From Cordylochernes scorpioides (lineage: Eukaryota; Arthropoda; Arachnida; Pseudoscorpiones; Chernetidae), in the NCBI GenBank assembly GCA_030710605.1, contig CP092869.1, forward strand, positions 13,771,295 to 13,835,294: DNA of 64,000 nucleotides, written 5' to 3'. Each line of letters begins with the position of its first letter. Within the stretch, counting starts at the first letter, position 1. The notes under the pieces were generated by a model. It ran no database searches. It saw nothing but the letters and a program-made list of their open reading frames with translations, and was not told where the DNA came from. Made by a program: the position numbers and the translations under genes. Shown one piece after another: positions 21,930-31,850 of this stretch.

Positions 21930-22779
21930 GGGTAAGCTAAACAAATGGATATGCAAATTTGAATGTTATCGAACTAATTTGTATATTATATGTTGAAATT
22001 ATGACACCTTTCAGACACACACACACCTAACTCTATATTTCCCCTCATTCAGAATAAACGGAAATATGCAAATTAAATCATTATTTGACTAAATTGCATA
22101 TCCCGGAGTTGAGAGAAACTAGGACTTCTCTGAACTAACTCTTATATCAAAAAAATAGTACAAAAGTGAATTGTACAGGAATCAGGATGAAAAATTAAGA
22201 AAAAAATCAATTCCTAATCAGAAGCTTTTTAGTTTTACGATCAGGAGATGCCATTTTTTCGTATATCAAAGTTTCAATGAATTGGTCAAATAGTGTGGAA
22301 ACATATGCAGTACAAATGGAATACGCAAATAAGTCCGTAATGATTCGTGTGTGTAGTTGTCTTTATTTTATTCTAATTGATTGTATTGTCAAGGTGAAGC
22401 CATAAAACATCACTGCAAGCATTCGGATTGCGCTTAGGAAGTGAGTGGGGGCCAGTTTGGTGTTGTTCACTTAACACTGAAGTGGATACTAATCATATTA
22501 TCAAACAGCAGGTTCTTCTGTACAATTTTTGGCATAAACATTTTGTGAAATTTCCATACAGTAGCTTCTCATTTAAGTCTGAACCCGATAAAGACAGAAT
22601 TACTTGCACTACGGGAATTATGCTGAGGTCATATTCCTACCTATCCCTGAATAGCAAAAGGTCCCCTGGCAGCAAAAATCGGTAGATTTATGAAGCAAAG
22701 TAAATACATTAAAATGCATCAAAATGTCTTAAATATCTTAACCAAGATTTCTATTCAGTGTATCATATATAAGCAGAAT
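21930..22779. other. AT-rich spacer with a dispersed-repeat piece
   Basis: 22400-22520 matches 19290-19400 (see there). The rest is AT-rich and unremarkable. Confidence 0.4.
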
Positions 22780-22920
22780 CGTCCAATACAATAGTGGATC
22801 TCTCTAACAAGCGTAGTTTTGGATTAAATTGGCGAAAACTCCGGGACGGTTCACCACTGATGAACCAGACCCTCCCAATATATATATTTTTTCAATTGTA
22901 ATAAGTACAGAAGAAGGCTT
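22780..22920 (+). repeat. Structured repeat, copy 2
   Basis: TTGGCGAAAACTCCGGGACGG, TTCACCACTGATGAACCAG, ACCCTCCCAATA. Same family as 20640, with some helix positions degraded. Confidence 0.7.
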
Positions 22921-22970
22921 GTTTTATTTGTAAGAGAAAAACAGTGCTTAATATAGTTTTATTTTGTATA

Positions 22971-23163
22971 TACACTCAATAACAAAACTTTTGTTTTTTG
23001 TGTCACCGGTCTTCTATTTTTTGGAACGAGACAGAGGCTGTTCACACTTGGTTTTCTTGTGTGTTTTCAATAAAAGTCACTGTAATATATTTCAGAGTTA
23101 TTGTCTGAATCCCGATATACATGCTGAAAAGTACAACTTCCTTAAGTTTTGTCCATGAGTGTA
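22971..23163 (+). mobile_element. MITE with mariner-like ends
   Basis: Begins TACACTCAATAACAAAACTT and ends AAGTTTTGTCCATGAGTGTA, so about 22 bp of imperfect terminal inverted repeat with TA at the edges. A full inverted copy with better ends is at 47393-47579. The right half of this copy is the seed of the tandem array that follows. Confidence 0.75.
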
Positions 23164-23620
23164 TCTTTCAGAGTTATTGTCTGAATCCCGATATACATGC
23201 TGAAAAGTACAACTTCCTTAAGTTTTGTCCATGAGTGTATCTTTCAGAGTTATTGTCTGAATCCCGATATACATGCTAAAAGGTACAACTTCCTTAAGTT
23301 TTGTCCATGAGTGTATCTTTCAGAGTTATTGTCTGAATCCCGATATACATGCTAAATGGTACAACTTCCTTAAGTTTTGTCCATGAGTGTATCTTTCACG
23401 TTATTGTCTGAATACCGATATGCATACTAAAAGGTACAACTTCCTTAAGTTTTGTCCATGAATGTATCTTTCAGAGTTATTGTCTGAATACCGATATACA
23501 TACTAAAAGGTACAACTTCCTTAAGTTTTGTCCATGAATGTATCTTTCAGAGTTATTGTCTGAATACCGATATACATACTAAAAGGTAAAACTTCCTTAA
23601 GTTTTGTCCATTAGTAAAGA
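23085..23620 (+). repeat. 76-bp tandem array derived from the MITE right end
   Basis: About seven copies of a 76-bp unit (CTTTCAGAGTTATTGTCTGA ... AAGTTTTGTCCATGAGTGTA). Starts at 23159 and 23235 give the period. The unit equals the 3' 76 bp of the adjacent MITE including its terminal repeat. Later copies share derived changes (ATACCG for ATCCCG), showing stepwise growth. Confidence 0.9.
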
Positions 23621-23956
23621 GATGGTGCCGCGTTATTGCTTTCTGTTTAACATCAAGATTTTCACAAATATCTTCAGGAAGACGACACACAGAGATACAA
23701 AAAAGGAGAAGATGGCCTTCTATTGACCTAGAGATGCTACATTACCTACACAATAGAAATTGTCCTTCTCCAGAGAAAAGAGAGTAAAGACTTTGGCTCA
23801 TTTAGACACCAGTTTGTTTCTTCTCCTTTCTTTCTTCTTTCTCAGTCCTTCTTTCTTATTTAGGTGACAGGAATAAAAATAATGGCTCAAATAGTTCGAA
23901 TTTTTGTAGAATTTCTTCTTAGAATACGATATCAAAAACTGGGAATATACATATAG
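23621..23956. other. Spacer between arrays
   Basis: No gene or repeat seen. There is a CTTTCTTC-rich pyrimidine stretch near 23825. Confidence 0.4.
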
Positions 23957-25198
23957 GGTGGTGGTGTCTTGTCCATGGAGCAGATCAGATCGGTTAATGC
24001 ACTCTGATCACAATACCATCCAACTGAGGTGGTGGTGGTGTCTTGTCCATGAAGCAGATCAGATCGGTCCATGCACCCTGATCACAATACTGGCCCACTG
24101 AGGTGGTGGTGTCTTGTCCATGAAGCAGATCAGATCGGTCCATGCACCCTGATCACAATACTGGCCCACTGAGGTGGTGGTGTCTTGTCCATGAAGCAGA
24201 TCAGATCGGTCCATGCACCCTGATCACAATACCGGCCAACTGAGGTGGTGGTGGTGTCTTGTCCATGGAACAGATCAGATCAGTCCATGCACCCTGATCA
24301 CAATACCGGCCAACTGAGGTGGTGGTGGTGTCTTGTCCATAGAGAAGATCAGATCGGTCCGTGCACCCTGATCACAATACCGGCCACCTGAGGTGGTGGT
24401 GGTGTCTTGTCCATGGAGCAGATCAGATCGGTCCATGCACCCTGATCACAATACCGGCCAACTGAGGTGGTGGTGGTGTCTTGTCCATAGAGCAGATCAG
24501 ATCGATCCATGCACCCTGATCACAATACCGGCCAACTGAGGTGGTGGTGGTGTCTTGTCCATGGAGCAGATCAGATCGGTCCATGCACCCTGATCACAAT
24601 ACCGGCCAACTGAGGTGGTGGTGGTGTCTTGTCCATGGAGCAGATCAGATCGGTCCATGCACCCTGATCACAATACCGGCCAACTGAGGTGGTGGTGGTG
24701 TCTTGTCCATTGAGCAGATCAGATCGATCCATGCACCCTGATCACAATACCGGCCAACTGAGGTGGTGGTGGTGTCTTGTCCATAGAACAGATCAGATCG
24801 GTCCATGCACCCTGATCACAATACCGGCCAACTGAGATATCTTGTCCATGGAGCGGAGCAGATCAGATCGGTCCGTGCACTCTGATCACAATACCGGCCA
24901 ACTGAGGTGGTGGTGTCTTGTCCATTGAGCAGATCAGATCGATCCATGCACCCTGATCACAATACCGGCCAACTGAGGTGGTGGTGGTGTCTTGTCCATA
25001 GAACAGATCAGATCGGTCCATGCACCCTGATCACAATACCGGCCAACTGAGATATCTTGTCCATGGAGCGGAGCAGATCAGATCGGTCCGTGCACTCTGA
25101 TCACAATACCGGCCAACTGAGGTGGTGGTGTCTTGTCCATGGGGCAGATCAGATCGGTCCATGCACCCCGATCACAATACGGGCCAACTGAGGTGCCT
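23957..25198. repeat. 74-bp minisatellite, about 17 copies
   Basis: The unit runs GGTGGTGGTGTCTTGTCC, ATGGAGCAGATCAGATCGG, TCCATGCACCCTGATCACAA, TACCGGCCAACTGA. Units with two or three GGT repeats alternate (71 or 74 bp). A shortened variant with GAGATATCTTGTCC and GGAGCGGAGCAG occurs at 24834 and 25049, 215 bp apart, so a three-unit block was duplicated. GATC palindromes recur. A short related piece, GGTGGTGTCTTGTCCATG, begins the insertion at 51129. Confidence 0.95.
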
Positions 25199-25304
25199 TG
25201 TCCGTATGGATGTCCTTTTCTGGATTGATGTCTGTCATGTAGAGGGAGGGCTGCAAGGATGGCCAGGTATATGGTTCGGAGTGAGTTGATACATATATAT
25301 GTTA

Positions 25305-25660
25305 TAAATAAAAATATTTTCTGCTTGATTTTTGATTATCTTGATTATGCTATGGTAATGCAGTCGTTATATAATTAAATAAAATTAGTTATCAAAAATA
25401 GCTTTAATTGAGCTTATGGAATATATAAAAAACATAATTTGATAAAAGTATTCCTGGCTTAAGGCGTAAGAATCTAAAAAATGAAAAACTTATTTACATA
25501 ATGTACAAAAGGTTTGAGCCGGCCATCGAGAAACAACAACAATGAGTTTTTATAGGGGGAGCTTGACCTCTGGCGGTCGATTTAGCAGAGTATTTTAATC
25601 TATGAAATATAATTTTGAATAATATGATATTCTAATATAACATATAAATATGTGCACCAA
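25305..25660 (+). repeat. Dispersed repeat family G, copy with empty Helitron site
   Basis: Aligns with 35978-36745 across TTGAGCTTATGGAATATATA, CTGGCTTAAGGCGTAAG, GGTTTGAGCCGGCCATCG and GACCTCTGGCGGTCGATTT. At about 25424 it has uninterrupted sequence where the other copy carries a 377-bp Helitron. A 3' fragment is also at 46575-46690 (minus). Confidence 0.85.
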
Positions 25661-25806
25661 GAGAGACACCTCTCCCTTTGACTATACATCAAAACAATAA
25701 ACAATTTAACATAACACAAACGAAATGCCACTACAAAGACATTAAGAACAAATTTCAACGGTTACTATTAGAATCTCTTGTTTCCAATGAATATAACAGC
25801 ATAAAC

Positions 25807-26050
25807 TGTTGTACCGTTCCAATTAAAAGAACGAGTAAGAATTAACACGAGGAGATCTATTACATTAGAAAAACCCAACTTTATTACTCTCTTGACTTAT
25901 ATATATACATCGCGCCACTCGCGGATATGCAAATATATTCACCTATCAAAAGAAACAACATGTAAACTATACAAAACAAAACAATACTATGCAAATGTCG
26001 CGAGGTATGCGACATTAAGAATAAAATTTGCATACGGAATCATTACAGCA
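25807..26050 (-). repeat. 3' LTR of the element
   Basis: 244 bp. The element's ORF runs into this LTR and stops inside it at 25987. On the minus strand it begins TGCTGTAATGATTCCG, where the 5' LTR has TGTTGTAATG. Confidence 0.9.
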
Positions 26051-27350
26051 CCCGCCACCGAAGACCCATCATCACTCCTGAGATGAGACTCCTGGTGGTC
26101 CATGATAAAATTGTCCTCCAGCCATTTGGTGATGGTGATTCGGCTATTCCAGATGATATGGATAATATAACTTTGTTTAGAAAGCGTTTTACTTTCTTCT
26201 ACCTTTGATTCATCATATTCAACTATTTCTTGTACATTATCTTCCATATCTTCCAATGATATTCTGAAACATTTCTCGTAAAGGGAATTTTGATGGCTAA
26301 TAAGAAACTTCCATTTTGAAGGCTCATCTTGTGAATAGCGTAGAATCTCCATTGTTAGTAGGTATAGGACTATCTTTAGAGCCATCTCCATCTTGTGATT
26401 CACTTTATCGAAATCACCTATTCCTAATTTCATATTTCTTTTTTCACTGCTTGTTTGAAACGAATAAATTCCCCTCCCGAGAGTCTCCAACAGAGTATCG
26501 TAACAAGGTAGCTCTCTCAAAGCTTCTTCGCCGATACCAGGCTTTGGTTCTTTTTTGCCAATACCAGACTCCTTAGTAGGTTCTTTTTCTCCAGCCTGGG
26601 TGTCAGGGACATCAATAATGCAATCAGAAAGTTTTTCTGTATTCTCTGAATCTTTGTCAACTTCCACAGCTTGAGTGTTAGGAACATCCATAACGCAATC
26701 AGAAATTTCTTCTGTATTCTCTGAATCTTTGTCAATTTCCCCAGCTTGAGTGAAAGTGGCATCATCAAGATCACAGAGTCCTGCATTATCTGCATCAATA
26801 TCAGCAATAACATCCTCTTTCGTAAGAGACTCTGCACTTTCAGTTTCTATAACTGACTTTTTATCAACTTGAGCTTTTTCACTTTCTTCAACAACAGACT
26901 TTTTCTCAACTTCGGTGTTAGGAACATCAATAATGCAATTAGAAAGTTCTTCTGTATTCTCTGAATCTTTGTCAATTTCCCCAGCTTGAGTGAAAGTGGC
27001 ATCATCAAGATCACAGAGTCCTGCATTATCTGCATCAATATCAGCAATAACATCCTCTTTCGTAAGAGACTCTGCACTTTCAGTTTCTATAACTGACTTT
27101 TTATCAACTTGAGCTTTTTCACTTTCTTCAACCTCAACATAATTTCTTTCAACTTCAGCCTTTTCACTTTCATCTGCTTCAACGAATTTTTTCTCAACTT
27201 CGGCTTTTCACTTTCTTCAACAACAGACTTTTTCTCAACTTCGTCTACATCTTCTTTTATATTTCCACAAAGAATGCTCATCATCAAGTTCTGTTGCTCC
27301 ATCATTTCCCTGAGGAGACTTTCCATGGTATATCCTGTCGGCTGCGCCAT
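25987..27350 (-). pseudogene. Acidic internally duplicated ORF of the LTR element (one frameshift)
   Basis: The start ATG lies at 27350-27348: its A is the last base of the 5' LTR and its TG begin the primer-binding-site-like sequence. It begins MAQPTGYTMESLLREMMEQQ. A one-base deletion near 27202-27204 breaks the frame; downstream the frame is open to 25987, in the 3' LTR, about 454 codons in all. The N-terminal two thirds is rich in Glu, Lys, Asp and Val, with EVEKKSVVEESEKAQVDKKS-type repeats and two nearly identical 80-residue blocks (240 bp apart, ATTFTQ-like segments at about 26760 and 27000). The last 200 residues look globular and helical (LGRGIYSFQTSSEKRNMKLG, KWKFLISHQNSLYEKCFRIS). 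There is no zinc knuckle and no Gag or Pol motif that I recognise. It could be a divergent Gag or a captured host sequence. Confidence 0.75.
27333..27349 (-). other. Primer-binding-site-like sequence
   Basis: TGGCGCAGCCGACAGGA directly abuts the 5' LTR. TGGCG... starts are typical of retrotransposon primer-binding sites complementary to a tRNA 3' end. The exact tRNA cannot be assigned here. Confidence 0.55.
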
Positions 27351-27593
27351 GTTGTACCGTTCCAATTAAAAGAACGAGTAAGAATTAACACGAGGAGATC
27401 TATTACATTAGAAAAACCCAACTTTATTACTCTCTTGACTTATATATATACATCGCGCCACTCGCGGATATGCAAATATATTCACCTATCAAAAGAAACA
27501 ACATGTAAACTATACAAAACAAAACAATACTATGCAAATGTCGCGAGGTATGCGACATTAAGAATAAAATTTGCATACGGAATCATTACAACA
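27350..27593 (-). repeat. 5' LTR of the element
   Basis: 244 bp, direct copy of 25807-26050. It includes a TATATATA stretch (27441-27448) that could act in transcription, but strand-specific promoter features are not clear. Confidence 0.9.
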
Positions 27594-28410
27594 GGAAAAT
27601 AGATTTACCATCACAATACCTTAGATATCTCAGAAGAAATCATTAGATAAATTTTATAGGTTCTGGATGCCCTAAAAATGTAAATAGACATATTCCATAA
27701 AATAGTTCAATTACAAACCAATTTAAAAAATTCAGTTATAAATATCCACGTTCGTTTTTGTAAATATTTCTGGTGGGATTAAGTCGATATTATAGTAAGC
27801 CCGTTGAAGAGCGATTAACGCTTGAAAGCTAGCGTTTTTTTTAAATAAAAAAGATACCCATTGTGAGAATATATTTGTAATTTTAATACTTTTTTCATAA
27901 TTTTATCATGAATAGAGACAATACGCTTGCTCATCACTTAGTAAGAAACTTTACTTGGATGATAAAACATGAAACCAGTTTTAGCAAATTTAGACAAAAA
28001 ACTAAGCTGTATACCATGATTTTGGGCTTTGGCCCTCATCAACAAAAGATAAGCAATGAGGAAAGTTTACAGAGTAGCAAAATATTTAAAAAAAATGATG
28101 CTCTGTTAATAAAATAATACTTTGCTACAATATAATTACGTACGCAACATAACAGTGAAAGAAAAACCTCTAGAAACAGTTTGTGGTGACAAAAAGATTG
28201 TCTAAAGATTTGTCCAAAATTAACATAACTAAAGTCATATATTGATTACTTTAAAAGAAATTACATAAAAATAAATAAAACTTTCCTAAAAGTTTCCAAA
28301 ACATTCGATTTCAGAAATTATCGATAATTCGATAAATTTACAATTTCATTCTGCCCTAGTTTAAATTTTTCTTTCCCTTTCAATATAAGATTACAAGTAA
28401 CAAATTTAAT
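27594..28410. other. AT-rich spacer with one foldback arm
   Basis: 27795-27905 is a single arm of the foldback family at 17338 (GCCCGTTGAAGAGCGATTAA, CTTGAAAGCTAGCG). 28010-28130 resembles 29755-29850 (AAGATAAGCAATGAGG). No convincing gene. Confidence 0.45.
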
Positions 28411-28800
28411 GGCGCAAGCCATCAGCAACTTTCAGTTGCACGATAAGTAGATGCCTTTTTCAGAATATATGCACCTTATCCCAGTACAATATCACATTTG
28501 TACTATTTTTTACGCGGTCTCACACAATTCTGGCCTTAACTACCCGTTTCATGATTTTTCAGGATGCCTTGAATGACTAGTTTTTTGGTCATTGAGGTAC
28601 AGCTTTCACCACGCTGATGAGGGCCAACAGTCCTAAACGCGTCCGTGGTTAGCTTTTCTTGATTAATCAAGAATGGGTATTTGACCAATTCTGGAATAAT
28701 TCAAAATCAACAAGAATAGTTGATATTTATTCCGATAGGTGGCGCAAGCGATAAACAACTTTCAGTTGCACGATAAGGAAATGCTATTTTCATAATTTAC
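28411..28800 (+). mobile_element. Retrozyme/Penelope-like repeat unit with hammerhead
   Basis: A 60-bp sequence (GGCGCAAGCCATCAGCAACT, TTCAGTTGCACGATAAG) occurs at 28411-28470 and again at 28741-28800, 330 bp apart, with a hammerhead motif between. Tandem units of about 300 bp with type I hammerheads are known for animal retrozymes and Penelope-like pseudo-LTRs. A related inverted copy is at 34610-34870. No protein is encoded. Confidence 0.55.
28608..28649 (+). ncRNA. Hammerhead ribozyme motif, one core base lost
   Basis: Stem I ACCACG/CGTGGT, 6 perfect pairs (28608-28613 with 28644-28649). Core CTGATGA at 28614-28620. Stem II GGGC-CAACA-GTCC. TAAA replaces GAAA at 28634-28637. Then CGC and GTC (28641-28643). 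G12 is the general base, so the T should abolish cleavage. The ACGCGT around stem III is self-complementary, as in dimerising Penelope hammerheads. Confidence 0.72.
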
Positions 28801-29057
28801 TGGCAATGTGTTTCTTTTTTAAAATATCATCAAATATTATTTCTACAAACCTTACTGCAATGATAAATTTTATGAATACAATAAAGTCTGAATTCTGCTT
28901 TTACACTTTGATATATTTCAATAAGGAATCAAGAGTTACGCTTCACTTATATTTCTCAAGCTTTCGGCTAACATGTACTTCAAAACTGAAATCCAGAAGT
29001 ACAACTTCAATTCAAATCGTGAAATGTAAACACAGTATTTTTGAATGTAAATAAATA

Positions 29058-29337
29058 CACATATCCCCTGATTTACACGGTACTTGTTTTACACGTTTTC
29101 GCTTTTACACGGTTTTCCAAATAAGTTTTTTTTTGTTTGTTTTTATCGCACTATACTAAATGCTACTGTGATTGAACACATGCGCTGTGTACACATCTCA
29201 CGAGGAATCCCGAGCTTATGTGCTGACTACATATTTTAACCTGTCAATGCATTTTATTTTTATTTCTGTGTACATCTATCCCCCGATTTACACGTTTTCT
29301 CAGGAACGTATCTACCGTGTAAATCGGGGGATAGATG
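29058..29337 (-). mobile_element. TA-flanked MITE family H, copy 1
   Basis: Ends CACATATCCCCTGATTTACA (29058) and GTGTAAATCGGGGGATAGATG (to 29337), flanked by TA. About 280 bp, inverted relative to 42441-42722. A secondary inverted pair (CGATTTACACG ... CGTGTAAATCG) lies near the right end. TA target and end style suggest the Tc1/mariner or pogo group. Confidence 0.85.
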
Positions 29338-29446
29338 TACTCATTTATATTATTGTGTGATTAGGGATACCTAATTGTACAAAATACTACAAAAATAAAT
29401 AATAAAAAAGAATTTAGACAAAATATTTTTATTGAAACATTGAAAT

Positions 29447-29530
29447 AAGTCGGTGGATGAGTGGGTAACACCCTCGATTCCCGACAGTCATGAACCGGGA
29501 TTGAATCCCACGTTAACATTTTGTTTAATA
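29447..29530 (+). repeat. tRNA-derived sequence (SINE head), second type
   Basis: GGTGGATGAGTGGGTAACAC resembles an A box and GGGATTGAATCCC a B box, with tRNA-like spacing. No acceptor-stem pairing was found, so it is not a functional tRNA gene. Confidence 0.55.
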
Positions 29531-29683
29531 TGTGAATAACCTTCATATATCATTCATTGTTTCAATTATCATAAACTAGGTTGCTCTTGTTGAACGGTAC
29601 CTAATAAAGTGATTTTGAACCGGCTGAAACATTGAGAAAATAAAACTTTTAATTGGCCGAAGTGTAATTTTTTAAATTAATAT

Positions 29684-29859
29684 TGCCACGTGGAAAATAA
29701 GGAAAGACCAACTTTGGGATGAGACAACAATTTATTTAAGACAAGAACAAACTATGAATGATAAACAAAAGATAAGGAATGAGGGAAGTTCACAGAGTAA
29801 CAAAATATAAACATAAAAAAATGACAATAAGTTAATAAAATAATGAATACTTCGATACA
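29684..29859 (+). repeat. LTR-like insert between ATAT sites
   Basis: Starts TGCCACGTGG and ends GATACA, flanked by ATAT. The right flank ATATGAATGTCGG is the same as that after the LTR-like copy at 30357-30680, and the left flank is also shared. The two inserts therefore occupy the same site in paralogous repeats, or belong to one larger repeat. Confidence 0.4.
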
Positions 29860-30061
29860 ATATGAATGTCGGCCTGACATCCTCTATATTCAAGATAAAA
29901 AAGAGACCAAAATAGACATTTCGGCCATTCAAAGTATTATTTCCTCAAAATTTCAACAAAAATCTGTTGTCTTCGTCAGAATAAATAAATAAAGCATTTA
30001 GACAAAAGATTTTTGTTGAAACGTTGAGAAAACTTTAACTAGTCGAAATGTCTATTTTTTT

Positions 30062-30234
30062 AATATTTTCCTATCCCTGGACACTTTTATTTTTCCGTTC
30101 ATCATTACTCTTCATAATTCACCATTTCATACCTCATCCAAAAAGGTTAGAAATAGTCAATATTTCACCTTGAAATAGGTTTTGATTTTTCATTGAAAAG
30201 AAACTCATGCGGTGTAACTTCAAGTGTTGTTTTA
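30062..30234 (-). mobile_element. MITE family F, partial copy
   Basis: Shares TATCCCTGGACAC, TTCATCATTACTCTTCATAA and GGTTAGAAATAGTC with the inverted element at 41851-42056. Terminal repeats are degraded. Confidence 0.55.
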
Positions 30235-30356
30235 CATCCTTTATCTACAAGATAAAAAAAGAGATCAAATTATCAAGAATTAAATGCTTTTGTTGATGCG
30301 TTGGATTACGTTGAGAAAATAAAACTGGCCAAAGTGTCTATTTTTTAAAATAATAT

Positions 30357-30680
30357 TTCGCACCAAGTTGCAGCTTTGCAGTGGTCGTCGACCTTGGTTT
30401 CCTCCTTCTTGGTGTTATACACCGATCGGGTTTCCATACTCAAAGCAAATAAATAAAAGTTAATAAAAATAAATTACCTTTTAAAGTTATTGTGTTTATT
30501 TATTCTTCCTCGTAGGTCGTGATCCGCAGTCTAGGTCCTCTCTCGCTCCAATAACCAATCAAGATATATGTACAATAACAATATTACAAAAGGAATGATG
30601 ATAATCTAAATAATCTGTTTTAAATAAATATTAAATATCATAGAATATTTTGAATAAATGTAGGGCGCATTGATGGAACA
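30357..30680 (+). mobile_element. Solo LTR-like element, copy 3
   Basis: Starts TTCGCACCAAGTTGCAGC and ends GATGGAACA between ATAT sites (30353-30356 and 30681-30684). The termini and the GATAATCTAAATAATCTG part match copy 1; the middle differs. Confidence 0.55.
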
Positions 30681-30897
30681 ATATGAATGTCGGTTAGAGA
30701 GAAACGACATCCTCTATCTATAAGATTTAAAAAGAGATTAAATTATGAAGATTTGGATGCGTTTGTTGATGAGTTGGATTGCTTGATGATCATCGGCCAG
30801 TTTGGACGTCGGAGTTCGATACGGAGGGAGGGGGGCGATGGCTGGGTGTCAGCTGCCAGGCGGCGCTTGAGTCGGCTTGTTGGCAGTCGGTGCTAAG

Positions 30898-31154
30898 ATG
30901 TGGCCCATCCCGCCGCCCGACTACGAGGACTGCGAATTCTCAACGGATCACCGCGAATTCCTGGAACAATGTGGACTTGCTAGAACCCTGGATGAACGTG
31001 CACCTGCAGGATGGAGGGACATCTTAGTCCCAGGACCCCCTGCACCTGATCTTTGTTATCGTCGACAATGGGCATTACGATCTCGTGCATTCTCATTGGA
31101 ACGTGCAACTATCCGACGTGGATCTCGACCTCGCAAGTCCTGCTTAGATTTCAG
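30898..31154 (+). CDS. Candidate exon of an unidentified protein
   Basis: From an ATG at 30898 (A at position -3) the frame reads MWPIPPPDYEDCEFSTDHRE, continues without a stop, and at 31155 meets GTGGGT, a possible splice donor after TTTCAG. The segment is clearly GC-richer than its surroundings, has G/C at many third positions, and is rich in Arg, Pro and charged residues (ALRSRAFSLERATIRRGSRP). I recognise no domain. The frame stays open past the donor to 31335 but turns AT-rich and loses coding character. It could be a real host exon, a retrocopy fragment or part of an unknown element. Confidence 0.4.
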
Positions 31155-31344
31155 GTGGGTCTCAATACTTTCTGGTGATGGTGGTGGGGCTTATAATGAT
31201 AAACATACACCTAATCCTTTATCTCACATCCCCGTTTTTATCAAGCTAAACTATAAACTAGCATCGCTTAACGATATTTCGCTTAACGACATGTATCTTG
31301 TCCATATCTTCATCGTAAGCAGTTCATATCTTTAATTAAAAAGC

Positions 31345-31500
31345 ATATATTGAATCATAATATCATTTATTTTACCAATATTTCAGTTGTGTGGCCAAAC
31401 ACCAACTTTTTTCAAGGTATTATAACATATAAATGTGTGCCAACAACAAACTCAGCGCAACATAACGTCAATAGAATTAATATTTCAGTTCTATACATTA
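31345..31500. repeat. Dispersed repeat family K, copy 1
   Basis: Contains CCAATATTTCAGTTG, CCAACTTTTTTCAAGGTATT and CAACAACAAACTCAGCGC. Other copies are at 41735, 42872, 43550 and 59886. Full copies are palindromic. Confidence 0.7.
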
Positions 31501-31725
31501 AAATCCTAATATAAAATAAGGATTCCTTCAAAGAATAAAAATCTATCGTTATAGCTCATTACAATAACCCTATAGCTCAATCTCTGTAACCCACGATACA
31601 TACTGCATTCCTTCTTTTGTTATATCGAATAGCTTTTTTTAAAAAAAAAAACAGAAGAAAGTAAAATTTTAAAATATATCAACATAAAGTAAAAATGCTT
31701 CTAAATAGAAATTTTAAATACATTG

Positions 31726-31850
31726 TTGTTGTTGTCGTGTCCATGAAGAACCTCAGATGTCTCCATACATCTCTTTCACAGCAGTCGCAATGTCCACTAT
31801 CTTGGGTGTGTAAAGCTGCTGCTATGGGTCTATGTCAATTCTTTTACGCA
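31726..31850 (-). pseudogene. LINE 3'-terminal fragment
   Basis: TGTTGTTGTCGTGTCCATGA and TCGCAATGTCCACTATCTTG match the last about 120 bp of the LINE at 2112. The minus strand encodes a piece of its C-terminus. Confidence 0.75.

Larger units (their letters stand above)
25807..27593 (-). mobile_element. Complete non-autonomous LTR retrotransposon
   Basis: Two direct repeats of 244 bp (25807-26050 and 27350-27593) bound 1.3 kb of internal sequence. The LTRs start and end with TGTTGTA and TACAACA (one end TACAGCA). On the minus strand the order is 5' LTR, primer-binding-site-like TGGCGCAGCCGACAGGA, a single long acidic ORF, a G-rich tract and the 3' LTR. No protease, RT or integrase is present, so it must depend on another element. 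No target duplication is evident (GCATAAAC left, GGAAAATA right), suggesting recombination or decay. The two LTRs are nearly identical, so insertion was relatively recent. Confidence 0.88.

Noticed and set aside
23957-25198. CRISPR-like regularly spaced repeats
   Set aside because: The units are contiguous with no unique spacers, and the context is eukaryotic.
26517-27077. Minus-strand frames starting MQSLLRKRMLLL (two copies)
   Set aside because: They are a shifted frame of the duplicated acidic ORF of the LTR element; the real frame is the Glu/Asp-rich one.
29940-30075. CTGACGAAGACAACA...TGTTGAAACGTTGAG repeat as an active hammerhead
   Set aside because: The putative stem II is separated from the core by three unpaired bases and no cleavage triplet follows; kept only as a dispersed repeat.
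30687-30896. 69-codon frame MSVREKRHPLSIRFKK...
   Set aside because: The N-terminal half is a dispersed repeat also seen non-coding at 29870 and 30225; only the downstream island from 30898 is retained as a candidate.
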